NCBI GenBank assembly: GCA_012295275.1
Contig: CM022675.1
Location: forward strand, 954,360 to 965,359
Source: Chrysomallon squamiferum
Taxonomy: Eukaryota > Mollusca > Gastropoda > Neomphalida > Peltospiridae
Length of the DNA: 11,000 nucleotides
Reading direction: 5' to 3'
Below, piece by piece: positions 1-7,158 of the stretch. The notes under the pieces were generated by a model, which was not told the DNA's origin, did not search any database, and worked only from the letters and a program-made list of their open reading frames with translations. Both the position numbers and the translations under genes were made by a program. Each line of letters begins with the position of its first letter. Position 1 is the stretch's first letter.

Positions 1-340
1 TATTAGACAGAGGCATCAAGAGAGACAAACCAACAGATGGACAGACTGACGAATAGAGACAGAGAAAAATGGGCCACCTAGCAAGTGCAGACAACACACA
101 TTTGTTTTCCTACACACTAACAGCTAAAAAAAAAACCACACAGACACACCACAATGAGGATTTGATCTGTTAACATCAAAATAAAAAAACTGCTTAGGTG
201 CAAGAACATTCACACAGAATGAAAATCACTGCAAACCAAAACCAAAACAAAAACAAAGAAACGTATCACATTAAAATAATAATAATAATAAAAATAAAGA
301 AAAAATATGGAAAGTTAAAAAAAGTTAAAAATTTCAAATT
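1..340. other. A-rich non-coding stretch, no gene seen
   Basis: The first 65 bases look like a decayed ACAG/AGAC tetranucleotide repeat. The rest is A-rich on the plus strand, with a short (AAT) run near 276-290 and two tandem copies of AAAGTTAAAA at 311-330. No open frame of useful length and no promoter or RNA motif was recognised. Confidence 0.7.
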
Positions 341-351
341 ACGAAACTAAC

Positions 352-590
352 CTGAAAGTTTGGTTATTTTCGCGTCCTGGAGACGACATAGTGTCGCTGA
401 TTGTCCTGTTACCGGCATGAACGTATCATTGTGCACCATAACAAAACAACGCGCTCTGCACGAGCAAGTGGACTGGAACGAGGCTGCTCGGTAAGGAGCA
501 CGGATGGAAATTAAAGCGGAATTCTTATTGGTGCTGAGAAAGGTCACTAACTACTATATGTCAGCCGGCGGCCATTTGTCAAGTAACGTT
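352..590 (-). other. Less AT-biased patch, possible exon ending at a donor-like site
   Basis: This patch has noticeably more CpG than its A-rich neighbours, including CGCG near 371, CCGGC near 412 and GCCGGCGGCC near 562. On the minus strand a frame stays open from about 547 down to 347 and its stop lies within the sequence TTTCAG|GTTAGT. That is a good metazoan 5' splice-site match, with the last exon base at 352. The frame has no upstream ATG: its first codon is GTG, and internal ATGs give only about 30 codons before the junction. No domain is recognised. It may be a 5' exon, an untranslated exon or chance. A small palindrome, CGACA-TAG-TGTCG, sits at 384-396. Confidence 0.2.
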
Positions 591-598
591 TATATAAA

Positions 599-673
599 AC
601 ACACACACACACACACACACAGAGAAATAGATGGACAGACAGAACACACACACACACACACAAATAGATGGAT
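599..673. repeat. Duplicated (CA)n microsatellite with shared spacer
   Basis: An (AC)11 run at 599-620 is followed by a short spacer related to AAATAGATGGACAG. A second (AC)9 run at 644-661 is followed by AAATAGATGGATAG. The same block of repeat plus spacer therefore occurs twice in tandem, which suggests duplication of a microsatellite together with its flank. Confidence 0.95.
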
Positions 674-784
<111 letters not shown>

Positions 785-965
785 ATAAACAGACAGAAAA
801 ACAGAGAAAAAGATAAACAGAAAAACAAACAGATAGAGAGACAGAAAATTTGTTTCATAAATAGACAGATAAACAGTTAAACAGTTCCATTACGCATATA
901 AATTGAAAGCTGGACGACGTAGGCACATACAGACAAACAAATGAACAGACGAACTGAAGGATGGA
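785..965. repeat. Decayed ACAG/AGAT-rich low-complexity DNA
   Basis: ACAG and AGATAGA words recur irregularly (for example around 791-850 and 863-892), as in an old tetranucleotide array that has accumulated substitutions. No coding signal was seen. Confidence 0.7.
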
Positions 966-985
966 TATATAAAAAGAATGAAACG

Positions 986-1003
986 AAAAAAAAAAAAAAA
1001 AAA
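986..1003 (+). repeat. A18 homopolymer
   Basis: This is an uninterrupted run of 18 A between GAAACG and CCCAGGG. It could be a retroposon tail, but no head with an RNA polymerase III A-box was recognised upstream, so it is listed only as a homopolymer. Confidence 0.95.
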
Positions 1004-1227
1004 CCCAGGGAGGCTCCGTAACTTTTACCAGTGCCAAGTACAAAGTGTTTTGAATACATCGTGATAACAGATACATTATCGCGGGCATGCACGTGTAATG
1101 AACTTTTTCTTCTTTTTTTCTTCTTCGTTTCATAAACATTACTGACATCATCTGCGACAGGACATTCAAGAAAACATCAGTAAATCATTAAACAAATTCC
1201 ACGGCTTAGCTAACAGACCACACCCTG

Positions 1228-1240
1228 GTTGCTAGGCAAC
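1228..1240. promoter_or_regulatory. RFX-type X-box candidate
   Basis: GTTGCTAGGCAAC fits the RFX X-box pattern (GTNRCC, 0-3 bases, RGYAAC) with a one-base spacer, except for T in place of the last C of the first half-site. It also forms a 5-bp inverted repeat, GTTGC/GCAAC, around TAG. RFX factors bind such sites in promoters of ciliary and neuronal genes in many animals. No target gene is visible, so function is unproven. Confidence 0.4.
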
Positions 1241-1408
1241 TGCGAAATGACCAGCAGTGACTCGCTGGTGCAAGATCGGGTCATTACTCTTAGCTATTTT
1301 GAGTAGCCGGGCTAAAACACGCGTTTCCTGGACGTTACTAGGCACTAATTGTTTCATTACCGTTGCCTGCCCGTCAACAAAAACAGACGAATACATGAAT
1401 GACACCTC

Positions 1409-1418
1409 GTCACGTGAT
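1409..1418. promoter_or_regulatory. CACGTG E-box candidate
   Basis: GTCACGTGAT contains the palindromic E-box CACGTG in the flanking context preferred by USF and MiT/TFE family bHLH-zip factors. It lies about 170 bp from the X-box candidate, inside the same relatively unique stretch. A single short motif is weak evidence of use. Confidence 0.3.
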
Positions 1419-1723
1419 ATTACTAAATCTACTTTTCACAATGGCTGTGTTTCAGATACCGTGGTTGTTTTGATTGCCCGAGGGGTGCGGCCTGCATGTC
1501 CCGAGGGAGGTGGAAAGCCTGCGTGTTAGATAGAAGGTCATTGTAACTGGCGAGAGATTGTGTTTGTAGATGAGTGTGAAAATCACGTTTCATGTGACAC
1601 TTGCAGTGAGTTCAGTATCACGATAATAAATCAGTACGAAAACACGTCACGCCGGACCTTCATTACTCATCTTTTTTTTAGCTCGGCTGCTTGTAAAATT
1701 ATGGAATAAACATGTGGATTTGT

Positions 1724-1803
1724 TTTTATAATTTATTTTTATTTATTTTTTATTTATTTATTTTTTATTTTTTTTCTTATTTTTTCTTATTTGTTTTTAT
1801 TTC
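1724..1803 (+). repeat. T-rich (ATTT)n-like low-complexity tract
   Basis: The tract consists of imperfect ATTT/ATTTTT words with interspersed CTT, running for about 80 bases. The hydrophobic Phe/Leu/Tyr open frame across it comes from T-richness. Confidence 0.9.
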
Positions 1804-2021
1804 AGAAAGTTTTTGGTGGAGGAATAAATCTAAATATTATTCGTTTGAAAAAAACACTTGTAATAATAAATTTTGCAAGTCAAGGAATTTCGCCAGGAAA
1901 CGGTGTAGTGTTTCCGAACTGACCCACTAACAAAATGTACCGGAAATAACATACATGTCAAGCGACAGGGGCGAACCTGAAGGAGACATCGAAGGGGGAA
2001 TGTAACTTGAAATCACAAACA
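1804..2021. other. Unique stretch, no gene identified
   Basis: No simple repeat and no convincing reading frame are seen. On the minus strand the complement of 1977-1998 is pyrimidine-rich and ends in CAG, so it resembles a splice acceptor with the exon starting at 1976. No paired donor or open frame was found, so no exon is called. Confidence 0.4.
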
Positions 2022-2038
2022 CGTGTGTGTGGGCGTGT

Positions 2039-2089
<51 letters not shown>
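2022..2089 (+). repeat. (GT)n microsatellite
   Basis: The array is nearly pure GT, with one GGGC interruption at 2031-2034 and one A substitution at 2043. Purine-pyrimidine alternation is unbroken from 2033 to 2088 (56 nt), so the tract has left-handed Z-DNA potential. It is followed directly by AT-rich repeats. Confidence 0.97.
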
Positions 2090-2090
<1 letters not shown>

Positions 2091-2220
2091 ATATATATTT
2101 ATATATGAGTATGCAGTATGTTTGAATATTATGAATATATATGTATATATATATATTTCAGAATATATTTGTATATTTATAAAAATATTTCGTATATTTA
2201 TAAAAATACGTATGTAAATA
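2090..2220. repeat. AT-rich tract with a 17-bp direct repeat
   Basis: This is alternating AT-rich sequence in which GTATATTTATAAAAATA occurs exactly twice, at 2171-2187 and 2192-2208, a 21-bp period. It is probably replication-slippage product beside the GT array. Confidence 0.85.
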
Positions 2221-2303
2221 TGTATAATCTCCCAGGCTACACACAATACTAGTAGAACACGTATAAACAATATATCTGTAGCTGAGAATCGGAGCTTAGT
2301 AAT

Positions 2304-2371
2304 AAAAAAACAAACAAAAAAAAAAAAAAAAAAAAAAAGAAAAAAAAAACAAAAAAAACAACAACAACGAA
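2304..2371 (+). repeat. Poly(A) with (CAA)n
   Basis: An A23 run at 2316-2338 lies between shorter A runs broken by C or G, ending in CAACAACAACGAAGAAA. It could be the A-rich tail of an old plus-strand retroposon. The body upstream carries no recognisable retroposon hallmark, so only the repeat is called. Confidence 0.9.
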
Positions 2372-2670
2372 GAAACCTTTCTATTGTCATTATAAACCGG
2401 ATCAGAATACTCCCCCACACACCTTACTCCCCCCGTCACGCTTTTCCGAGGCGTCCTGTAACTGGGTCATTCTGCACTGGGTCACAGAGAAGCAGACGTG
2501 AGTTTTGACATGCAGAATGAGCGCCGTGTTAAAAACTGCTTGAATCAGACGCAGGACTTTTTGTTTCCAGACCCGTGATAATTAACAAACGGGGAAACTC
2601 ACAAGGAATTTTATCTCGTGTATAAAAAAAAAATGTATCTTTGCTTTATTCTGTCATTATCGTAATTGTT
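2372..2670. other. Unique stretch with short symmetric motifs, no gene
   Basis: No open frame of note. ACTGGGTCA occurs twice (2461-2469 and 2476-2484). A perfect 10-bp inverted repeat pairs TCATTCTGCA (2467-2476) with TGCAGAATGA (2511-2520). Neither arrangement is assigned a function here. Confidence 0.6.
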
Positions 2671-2675
2671 TTGTG

Positions 2676-2722
2676 TATATATATATATATATATTTTTTT
2701 TAATTTTTAATTTTTTTTTTTT
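2676..2722 (+). repeat. (TA)n followed by T-rich tract
   Basis: A run of about nine TA dinucleotides grades into T runs with interspersed TAA. Confidence 0.9.
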
Positions 2723-2773
2723 ATCTACAATTTCCTGCTTCCTCCTCTTTTTATGGAATCTTAAGGAAGAATA

Positions 2774-2905
2774 TGTGCATGTGTGTGCATGTGTGTGTGT
2801 GTGTGTGTATATGTGTGTACATGTATGTATATATATATATTAATGTATAGCCTACACGTAATGTATGTGTATATATGCATGTATCTATGTGTGGGTGTGA
2901 TTATA
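2774..2905 (+). repeat. Imperfect (GT)n/(TATG)n/(TA)n microsatellite
   Basis: GTGTGCATGT words lead into (GT)n at about 2789-2808, then mixed TATG and TA repeats to about 2905. It belongs to the same class as the arrays at 6443-6620 and 8603-8830 but lacks their shared 52-bp block. Confidence 0.9.
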
Positions 2906-3034
2906 TGTATATGTAAATGGTGTAAGTATCAGTATACTTATCCATAGTCATTTAATCGTTATTTTGTGTGTTTTTTGTTTTTATCCGCTGGACAAAACAA
3001 ACAAATAAATAAACTGAAGAACGAACGTGATGGC

Positions 3035-3073
3035 CAAAGTTGTGAGAAAACACGCTAAAAGTACACAACTTTG
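3035..3073. repeat. Inverted repeat, 10-bp perfect arms
   Basis: CAAAGTTGTG (3035-3044) and its exact reverse complement CACAACTTTG (3064-3073) are separated by 19 bases. They could form a stem-loop in RNA of either strand. No T run or RNA gene context marks it as functional. Confidence 0.85.
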
Positions 3074-3132
3074 ACTATTTTAAACTTGATGATACGAAAA
3101 CAAATAAAATATTTACAACTAAACTATTTGCC

Positions 3133-3145
3133 GTTCGTGACGAAC
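3133..3145. repeat. 13-bp palindrome
   Basis: GTTCGT and ACGAAC flank a single central G, giving perfect dyad symmetry of the type bound by dimeric DNA-binding proteins. It lies 22 bases upstream of the X-box candidate. Confidence 0.7.
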
Positions 3146-3167
3146 AATGGTCGGACCCCGATCTGCG

Positions 3168-3181
3168 GTTGCTATAGTAAC
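3168..3181. promoter_or_regulatory. Second RFX-type X-box candidate
   Basis: GTTGCTATAGTAAC fits GTNRCC-N2-RGYAAC apart from T for the last C of the first half, and lies in a 16-bp near-palindrome (GGTT.CTATAG.AACC). This is a better-spaced match than the site at 1228. Whether it drives a gene cannot be told from this window. Confidence 0.4.
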
Positions 3182-3373
3182 CTTGATTTTTGTCCCTAAA
3201 TTCAGACAAGCTTGGTTTCACATTTTACAAATTTTCTCAGCGGTGAAATGAATTTTTTTTTCTTGGCTACTTTGGAGATAAAAACGTAGGAAAGTGAGAT
3301 GAAAATAAAGATAAAGAGAAATAAATAAAAGGAAAACAAAATCTAAGTATGAATTTTAATAATGTATAAATTA

Positions 3374-3405
3374 TATGTGTGTGTGTATATATATATATAT
3401 ATATA
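3374..3405 (+). repeat. (GT)n(TA)n microsatellite
   Basis: A short GT run is followed by about ten TA dinucleotides, directly upstream of the 23-bp minisatellite. Confidence 0.93.
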
Positions 3406-3409
3406 AGTA

Positions 3410-3754
3410 ATAATATCGACTTCTAATACGTAAAAATGTCGATATATAATAGGCAGTAATGTCGATATGTAATACGTAGTAATGTCGACATGTAATATAC
3501 AGTAACGTAGATATGTAATACGTAGTAATGCCGATATGTAATATACAGTAACGTAGATATGTAATACGTAGTAATACCGATATGTAATATACAGTAACGT
3601 AGATATGTAATACATAGTAATGCCGATATGTAATATACAGTAATGTCGATATATAATACTTAGTAATGTCGATATGTAATACGCAATAATATCGATATGT
3701 AATACGTTGCATTGTTAATATGTAACATGTAGTAATGTCGTTAAATCTATATCG
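3410..3754. repeat. 23-bp minisatellite, about 15 units, with 46-bp higher-order period
   Basis: Units close to GTAATGTCGATATGTAATAC plus GTA repeat without gaps, with unit starts at 3410, 3433, 3456, 3479, 3502 and so on every 23 bp to 3732. The central units (3479-3639) alternate between two variants, one ending ATACA and one containing ACGTAGATATG and ending ACGTA or ACATA. This gives a 46-bp dimer repeated about three times. The edge units are the most diverged, as expected if the array grew from its middle. The unit has no stop in any phase on the minus strand, so two overlapping Tyr/Ile/Leu-rich minus-strand frames appear. They are artefacts of the repeat. Confidence 0.95.
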
Positions 3755-3989
3755 TTAGTTATCTAACATACGTTACAATTAATCCCTCTTGTTATGTTAT
3801 TCATCACGTTACAGTTTTATGTACATTTAAGAACAGCGTCTGCGTTATCTTCCATCAAGCAACGTGCACGTTAAATACGTTAAATACTTTACGATATATT
3901 AACACGTAATTTTTAATGTTTATCACGTTTCGTACGCAGCCTTTTATCAGCTAGTTAGTGACGCTGTTCATGCAATCACTACAAAATGA
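3755..3989. other. Spacer between two tandem arrays, TTACGTT-rich
   Basis: The spacer is rich in ACGTTA words, including an exact 9-bp tandem copy of ACGTTAAAT at 3868-3885. These may be far-decayed minisatellite units. No gene or regulatory element is recognised. Confidence 0.5.
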
Positions 3990-4300
3990 GTCGATTATAA
4001 AACACTCTACGATGTATTTTCCCTGCCAATGGGAGTGCATGTATTTTATTGATCCTGAGTAAACATAACCCCAGTCGATTATAAAAAAGATGTGCCGATT
4101 GGAGTGCATTTACTTTATTGATACTGAGTTAGTACAGGCGATAGAAGAGTCCATTATGAAAGGCAGGGGAATATATTTATTTATTTCACTGATATTAGAA
4201 CAGCACATGAAAAAGTTGATTATAAAAGGAACGGCTGAGTATTTTGCTGCTCATGGGAATGTATTTACTTTATTGATGCTGGGTGAGAATAGCCCGTGAA
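3990..4300 (+). repeat. Diverged tandem repeat, four units of 66-86 bp
   Basis: Units start at 3990, 4074, 4149 and 4215, each opening with a version of GTCGATTATAAAA. They share downstream words such as GGGAGTGCATGTATTT, then TTATTGAT.CTGAGT. The first and last units also share a middle segment (GTATTTTCCCTGCCAATGGG versus GTATTTTGCTGCTCATGGG) that the inner two lack, so the inner units look internally deleted. Unit lengths are 84, 75, 66 and about 86. A plus-strand frame of 69 codons (4090-4299) crosses three units with repeating SI(I/M)K and YFID-like words. However, the 3' half of the last unit is read in a different phase, and the first unit has two stops. A non-coding tandem repeat is the safer reading. 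A decayed coding repeat is the alternative. Confidence 0.8.
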
Positions 4301-4346
4301 TGAGCATCCGCTGTTTTCCTTTCTAGATTCCTGTCGTTGAAGAGAA

Positions 4347-4361
4347 GGTGACGCGGTCACC
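4347..4361. repeat. 15-bp GC-rich palindrome
   Basis: GGTGAC and GTCACC flank a central GCG, just after the tandem array and inside otherwise AT-rich DNA. It has the form of a dimer binding site, but no factor is assigned. Confidence 0.6.
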
Positions 4362-4980
4362 GCTTTGTCCTGTTTACGTGTTTCCTCTCACGTTCGCGTT
4401 TTCATAATCGATATTTTAAAACTATTCCGAGATGTCGTTAAAATAAATGATAATTTAAAAGATAGCAGAAAAATAAATTAATCTTTTATTTTATTATTAT
4501 TTTTTTGGTGTGTGTGGTTAAACAAAATTAATAAAGATCAGTGTATGGTCATTTCTTTTCTGTCGCCAACAAATTAGACATTCATCCCTTTTTTTTTCTT
4601 CTTTTTAGACAAGGATAATTTAAAAAATTCAAGAAATGTATAATGATTATGTTTCTTTAAATACTCATCATTTGATGCATAGGAAAACGTATATAATAAA
4701 ATATAGTTTTTGTTTATTTTAGACACCAAAAAAGTAATAAATAATAATAATTAAAAAGTTGAAAAAAAATATATGTACAAAAATAGATAGACAGATAGAT
4801 AGATAGATAGATAAAAACAAAGAAAAGAAACAACCCTAAAACAATTAGAAAGAAGAAATGCCTTCTAAAATATCCAATGTTTTTGTCCAAAATATAATCC
4901 CAGGACGTCTTACCTTTAAAAAGTTTTTAAAAATCAAAATAATTATATATATATATAAAAAAAGAGAAAATATCGTTAAC
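4362..4980. other. AT-rich non-coding stretch
   Basis: About 600 bases of AT-rich sequence with scattered A and T runs and one (GATA)n array. A minus-strand frame from about 5051 to 4845 has no recognisable content. No gene is called. Confidence 0.7.
4784..4813 (+). repeat. (GATA)n microsatellite
   Basis: TAGATAGACAGATAGATAGA and following: seven GATA-type tetranucleotides with a single GACA variant. Confidence 0.95.
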
Positions 4981-4993
4981 AACAAATTCCTAC

Positions 4994-5254
4994 CTTCTGA
5001 TATTTGCACACGGCATAAAGCGTGAATCGTGCATGACGCAATTAATTTCACTTCTGCTCTTCTTACTTCTTAACTTCGTGTTCTTCCGCCGCTCGTCTGC
5101 GCCTTTCGATCTGCACGTGACGTTTCGCGGCTTGCCGGCTTGGTTAACATTTGTACAGCAAATGGTCGACGTATTTCGCGAGGGATGGGGTGGGCTGGGG
5201 GGAGGATTTGGAGATGAGTGTTTACACCTTCTTACAGTATTTGACAACAGCAAC
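4994..5254 (-). other. CpG-containing patch, possible first exon on minus strand
   Basis: CpG is frequent here (CCGCCGCTCG near 5087, CGTTTCGCGG near 5121, GTCGACG near 5165), in contrast to the AT-rich flanks. On the minus strand the patch ends in CAGAAG|GTAGGA, a fair splice donor with last exon base 4994. A minus-strand frame is open from about 5352 and stops inside that donor. Its lysine run is just the homopolymer at 5255-5277, and the rest (Pro/Ser-rich, then basic) matches no family I know. A plus-strand frame at 5033-5281 begins with ATG and a Leu/Phe-rich stretch resembling a signal peptide, but it ends in homopolymer-encoded Phe. Either strand could carry a small exon, and neither is proven. 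Confidence 0.2.
5114..5123. promoter_or_regulatory. Overlapping E-box and CRE half-site candidate
   Basis: CACGTGACGT joins a CACGTG E-box to the TGACGT half-site used by CREB/ATF factors. It sits in the CpG-containing patch about 120 bp upstream of the minus-strand donor-like site, a plausible promoter position. The evidence is motif match only. Confidence 0.3.
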
Positions 5255-5277
5255 TTTTTTTTTTTTTTTTTTTTTTT
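5255..5277 (+). repeat. T23 homopolymer
   Basis: This is an uninterrupted run of 23 T. Read on the minus strand it is an A run preceding the CpG-containing patch, so it is not placed like a 3' tail of that patch. Confidence 0.95.
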
Positions 5278-5520
5278 GTAAATAAAATTTTTGTTTAAAA
5301 GAAGGAAATCGTTTGACACGGAGAGTTTTGGAGGCGTTTTTAGTAAAAACATTTCAGCCTGATGGCGGAGTGGAAATTCTGTTCATAATTCCGCTTTGAA
5401 TTAAATAAAAGTTTAGGATTATTTGACTCAAATCGTGAGGAAATATTACAGTTATTTTGCTTTTGTTTCTTTGCGAGTCTAAATTCTTTATATGCAACTG
5501 CAAAAACAAACATAACGACT
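5278..5520. other. Non-repetitive spacer, no gene
   Basis: AT-rich sequence with no coding or RNA signal recognised. Confidence 0.6.
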
Positions 5521-5521
5521 C

Positions 5522-5563
<42 letters not shown>

Positions 5564-5607
5564 AACAACAACGATAAAAAATAAAAATATAACAAGAGCA
5601 GGAGCAA

Positions 5608-5648
<41 letters not shown>

Positions 5649-5697
5649 ATAATAATAATAATAATAATAAGAAGAAGAAGAAGAAGAAGAAGAAGAA
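5521..5697 (+). repeat. Compound trinucleotide microsatellite (CAA)n-(TAC)n-(TAA)n-(GAA)n
   Basis: (CAA)n at 5521-5572, with one T and one G change near its end, is separated by about 35 bases from (TAC)13 at 5608-5646. That array passes directly into (TAA)8 at 5647-5670 and (GAA)9 at 5671-5697. The last three arrays abut without a break and keep the same triplet phase, each motif differing from the next by one base. The Thr/Leu/Ile/Arg homopolymer frame across them is translation of the repeat. Confidence 0.97.
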
Positions 5698-6440
5698 TAT
5701 GGAATTAATAATGAAGAAATTAGCACTGAACTCTTCATTTCATTGATTTTGTTTAAACAGTTAAAAGTTAAATTAATCAGCGATAACAGTGCCATTATCA
5801 TTTAGTCGAAAATACACGAAATAATACGGAAATATCCGGAAATATCTGAAATATTTAAAAAGCATCCGAATAAAGTTAATTTCCTTTACAATCTTTAAGT
5901 TGTTTTAGAAAGCAAAATAAACAACAACAACAACAAATTTCAAGCAACAAATTATTAAGTAAATAAATAAATAAATAAATACAAAAAAATGAATTTGTTG
6001 AAGAAATGAACTTATTTTACAGCTCATTGGTCACAATTTAGTCACCAGTTCTCCTCAGAACATTATTTCCCGTTCTACTAGTACCCAGAAGCTTGGTTCC
6101 ATTAGTGACTGAGTGTTTTCTTTCCTGGGTATGGGAAGGCGCGTATGAAAAGTCACTTTCTGCTAATACTGAAGTGCGAATCTCATCTGTCAAGTTACTG
6201 TTAATAGAACTGTAATGCTAACCAGACAGCAATAGGCAGAAGTGTCGTAAGTAGACACTGATAATGCTGTATTATTGTATTAATTATTTTAATTCGTTCA
6301 TTAAATAGTCATTGTTGTTGTTGTTTTTCGTGTGCAGACACTTTGTGTTTTTCCTAGTTTGATTTCCGCGACTGTTTTTAGTTACATCATTCATTTGATA
6401 TTTCTTAGTTCCTCGAGTATTTCAGCACGTATATAATTGC
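5698..6440. other. Mostly unique stretch, no gene identified
   Basis: About 740 bases without a convincing frame. It contains small (CAA)n and (AAAT)n runs at 5921-5980, a (TTG)4 run near 6312-6325 and a short stem-loop candidate, AGTGTC/GACACT with a 7-base loop, at 6241-6259. No promoter, tRNA or transposon terminus was recognised. Confidence 0.6.
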
Positions 6441-6442
6441 AC

Positions 6443-6620
6443 GTGTGTGTGTGTGTGTGTGTGTGTAAACATTATTACACTAAATATTTATACATAAATG
6501 TATTTCCGTATGTATGTATGTGTGTATGTGTGTATGTATGTGTGCATACGTATGGATTTATATATGTATATGTCTGTATGTACGTATGTATATGTAAAAG
6601 TATATGTCTATGTCTATGTA
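6443..6620 (+). repeat. (GT)n and (TATG)n microsatellite region
   Basis: (GT)n at about 6443-6466 is followed by a non-repetitive link and then imperfect TATG/TGTG/TATA repeats. The link and the first TATG repeats (6484-6535) are identical to 8654-8705. The Cys/Val/Tyr-rich frame here is translation of the repeat. Confidence 0.92.
6484..6535 (+). repeat. 52-bp block identical to 8654-8705, copy 1
   Basis: It begins ATATTTATACATAAATGTAT, passes through the non-repetitive word TTCCG and ends in TATG/TGTG repeats. It matches 8654-8705 at all 52 positions. Both flanks then diverge. The palindrome ATACAT-AA-ATGTAT lies inside. This is the signature of a dispersed repeat carrying a microsatellite, not of independent microsatellite growth. 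Confidence 0.9.
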
Positions 6621-6659
6621 TATATATTCGATCTATCTACTTAATACCACAAAAGATCT

Positions 6660-7013
6660 GTTAATATTATAAGTCTGAATGAGGCAATGTAAATACAAAG
6701 CGTTAGAAGTCAGCGGGAAATGAATGGTAACTAAAAGGAAATGAGATTATTTTATAGAAAACAAAGAAGTCCATTTATTCACTTTATTTATTTAAATTTT
6801 TATTATCACTGACCTCCGAAAATGACAGTAACACAGTACCATACATATACAAAACTTGTGAACTTATAACACTGGATGTAACCCCCCTCCCCGGGCACAG
6901 CCCTGCCACTGTGACACGTGTTTTATACTTCCGGATATTTTTTTTATGGGTCACGTTGTAAACAGTTCACCGCTTCGTAGCGCCATTTCGCCGAAATATT
7001 AATTTTATTTTAA

Positions 7014-7016
<3 letters not shown>
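6660..7016. other. Unique stretch, no gene identified
   Basis: No open frame of note. A GC-richer spot at about 6882-6925 (CCCCCCTCCCCGGGC, then ACACGTGT) and a CpG spot at about 6970-6995 stand out from AT-rich surroundings. No known element was recognised. Confidence 0.5.
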
Positions 7017-7048
<32 letters not shown>

Positions 7049-7107
7049 TACTACTACTATTAATATTATTATTATTTATTACTATTATTATTATTATTAT
7101 TATTTAC

Positions 7108-7158
<51 letters not shown>
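7017..7158 (+). repeat. (ATT)n microsatellite with ACT interruptions
   Basis: About 140 bases of ATT triplets, interrupted by an (ACT)n block near 7047-7060 and by single-base slips near 7074 and 7105. Its complement, (AAT)n, is arrayed at 7575-7725. Confidence 0.96.

Larger units (their letters stand above)
1004..1710. other. Mostly unique sequence, no gene identified
   Basis: This is one of the longer stretches free of obvious simple repeats. A plus-strand frame spans 1257-1529, but it starts at GTG and its first ATG is well inside. It has no recognisable domain, and there is no matching splice context. Short inverted words such as TTAGC...GCTAA (about 1291-1316) occur. The two clear sequence motifs, an X-box and an E-box, are listed separately. 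It may be intronic or upstream regulatory DNA. Confidence 0.5.
2940..3360. other. Unique stretch, no gene identified
   Basis: There is no usable open frame. It holds a 10-bp inverted repeat (3035-3073), a 13-bp palindrome (3133-3145) and an X-box candidate (3168-3181) within 150 bp, all listed separately. The stretch after about 3245 is A-rich and featureless. Confidence 0.5.

Noticed and set aside
560-576. YY1 promoter site in GGCGGCCATTTG
   Set aside because: The core differs from CCGCCATNTT in the bases before CCAT, so it is too weak to annotate.
986-1003. Poly(A) run as a processed pseudogene or SINE tail
   Set aside because: There is no recognisable body upstream, no polyadenylation context and no target-site duplication found by eye.
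1257-1529. Plus-strand 90-codon frame
   Set aside because: It starts at GTG, has no ATG near its start, matches no family and shows no splice context. Length alone is not convincing.
3343-3712. Two overlapping minus-strand frames with Tyr-Ile-Ser-Thr-Leu-Leu repeats
   Set aside because: The 23-bp unit lacks stops in every phase on that strand, so long frames are unavoidable. They carry no gene signal.
3410-3754. CRISPR-like look of regularly spaced repeats
   Set aside because: Units abut with no unique spacers and the surroundings are eukaryotic, so it is a minisatellite.
5033-5281. Plus-strand frame with ATG and a signal-peptide-like Leu/Phe-rich start
   Set aside because: It ends in phenylalanines encoded by the T23 homopolymer, and no mature domain is recognisable. 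It is mentioned only inside the CpG-containing patch entry.
5457-5708. Thr/Leu/Ile/Arg homopolymer protein
   Set aside because: It is translation of four trinucleotide arrays in one phase.
6437-6664. Cys/Val/Tyr-rich plus-strand frame resembling a cysteine-rich peptide
   Set aside because: The cysteines come from TGTG repeats, and the same pattern arises at 8603-8830.
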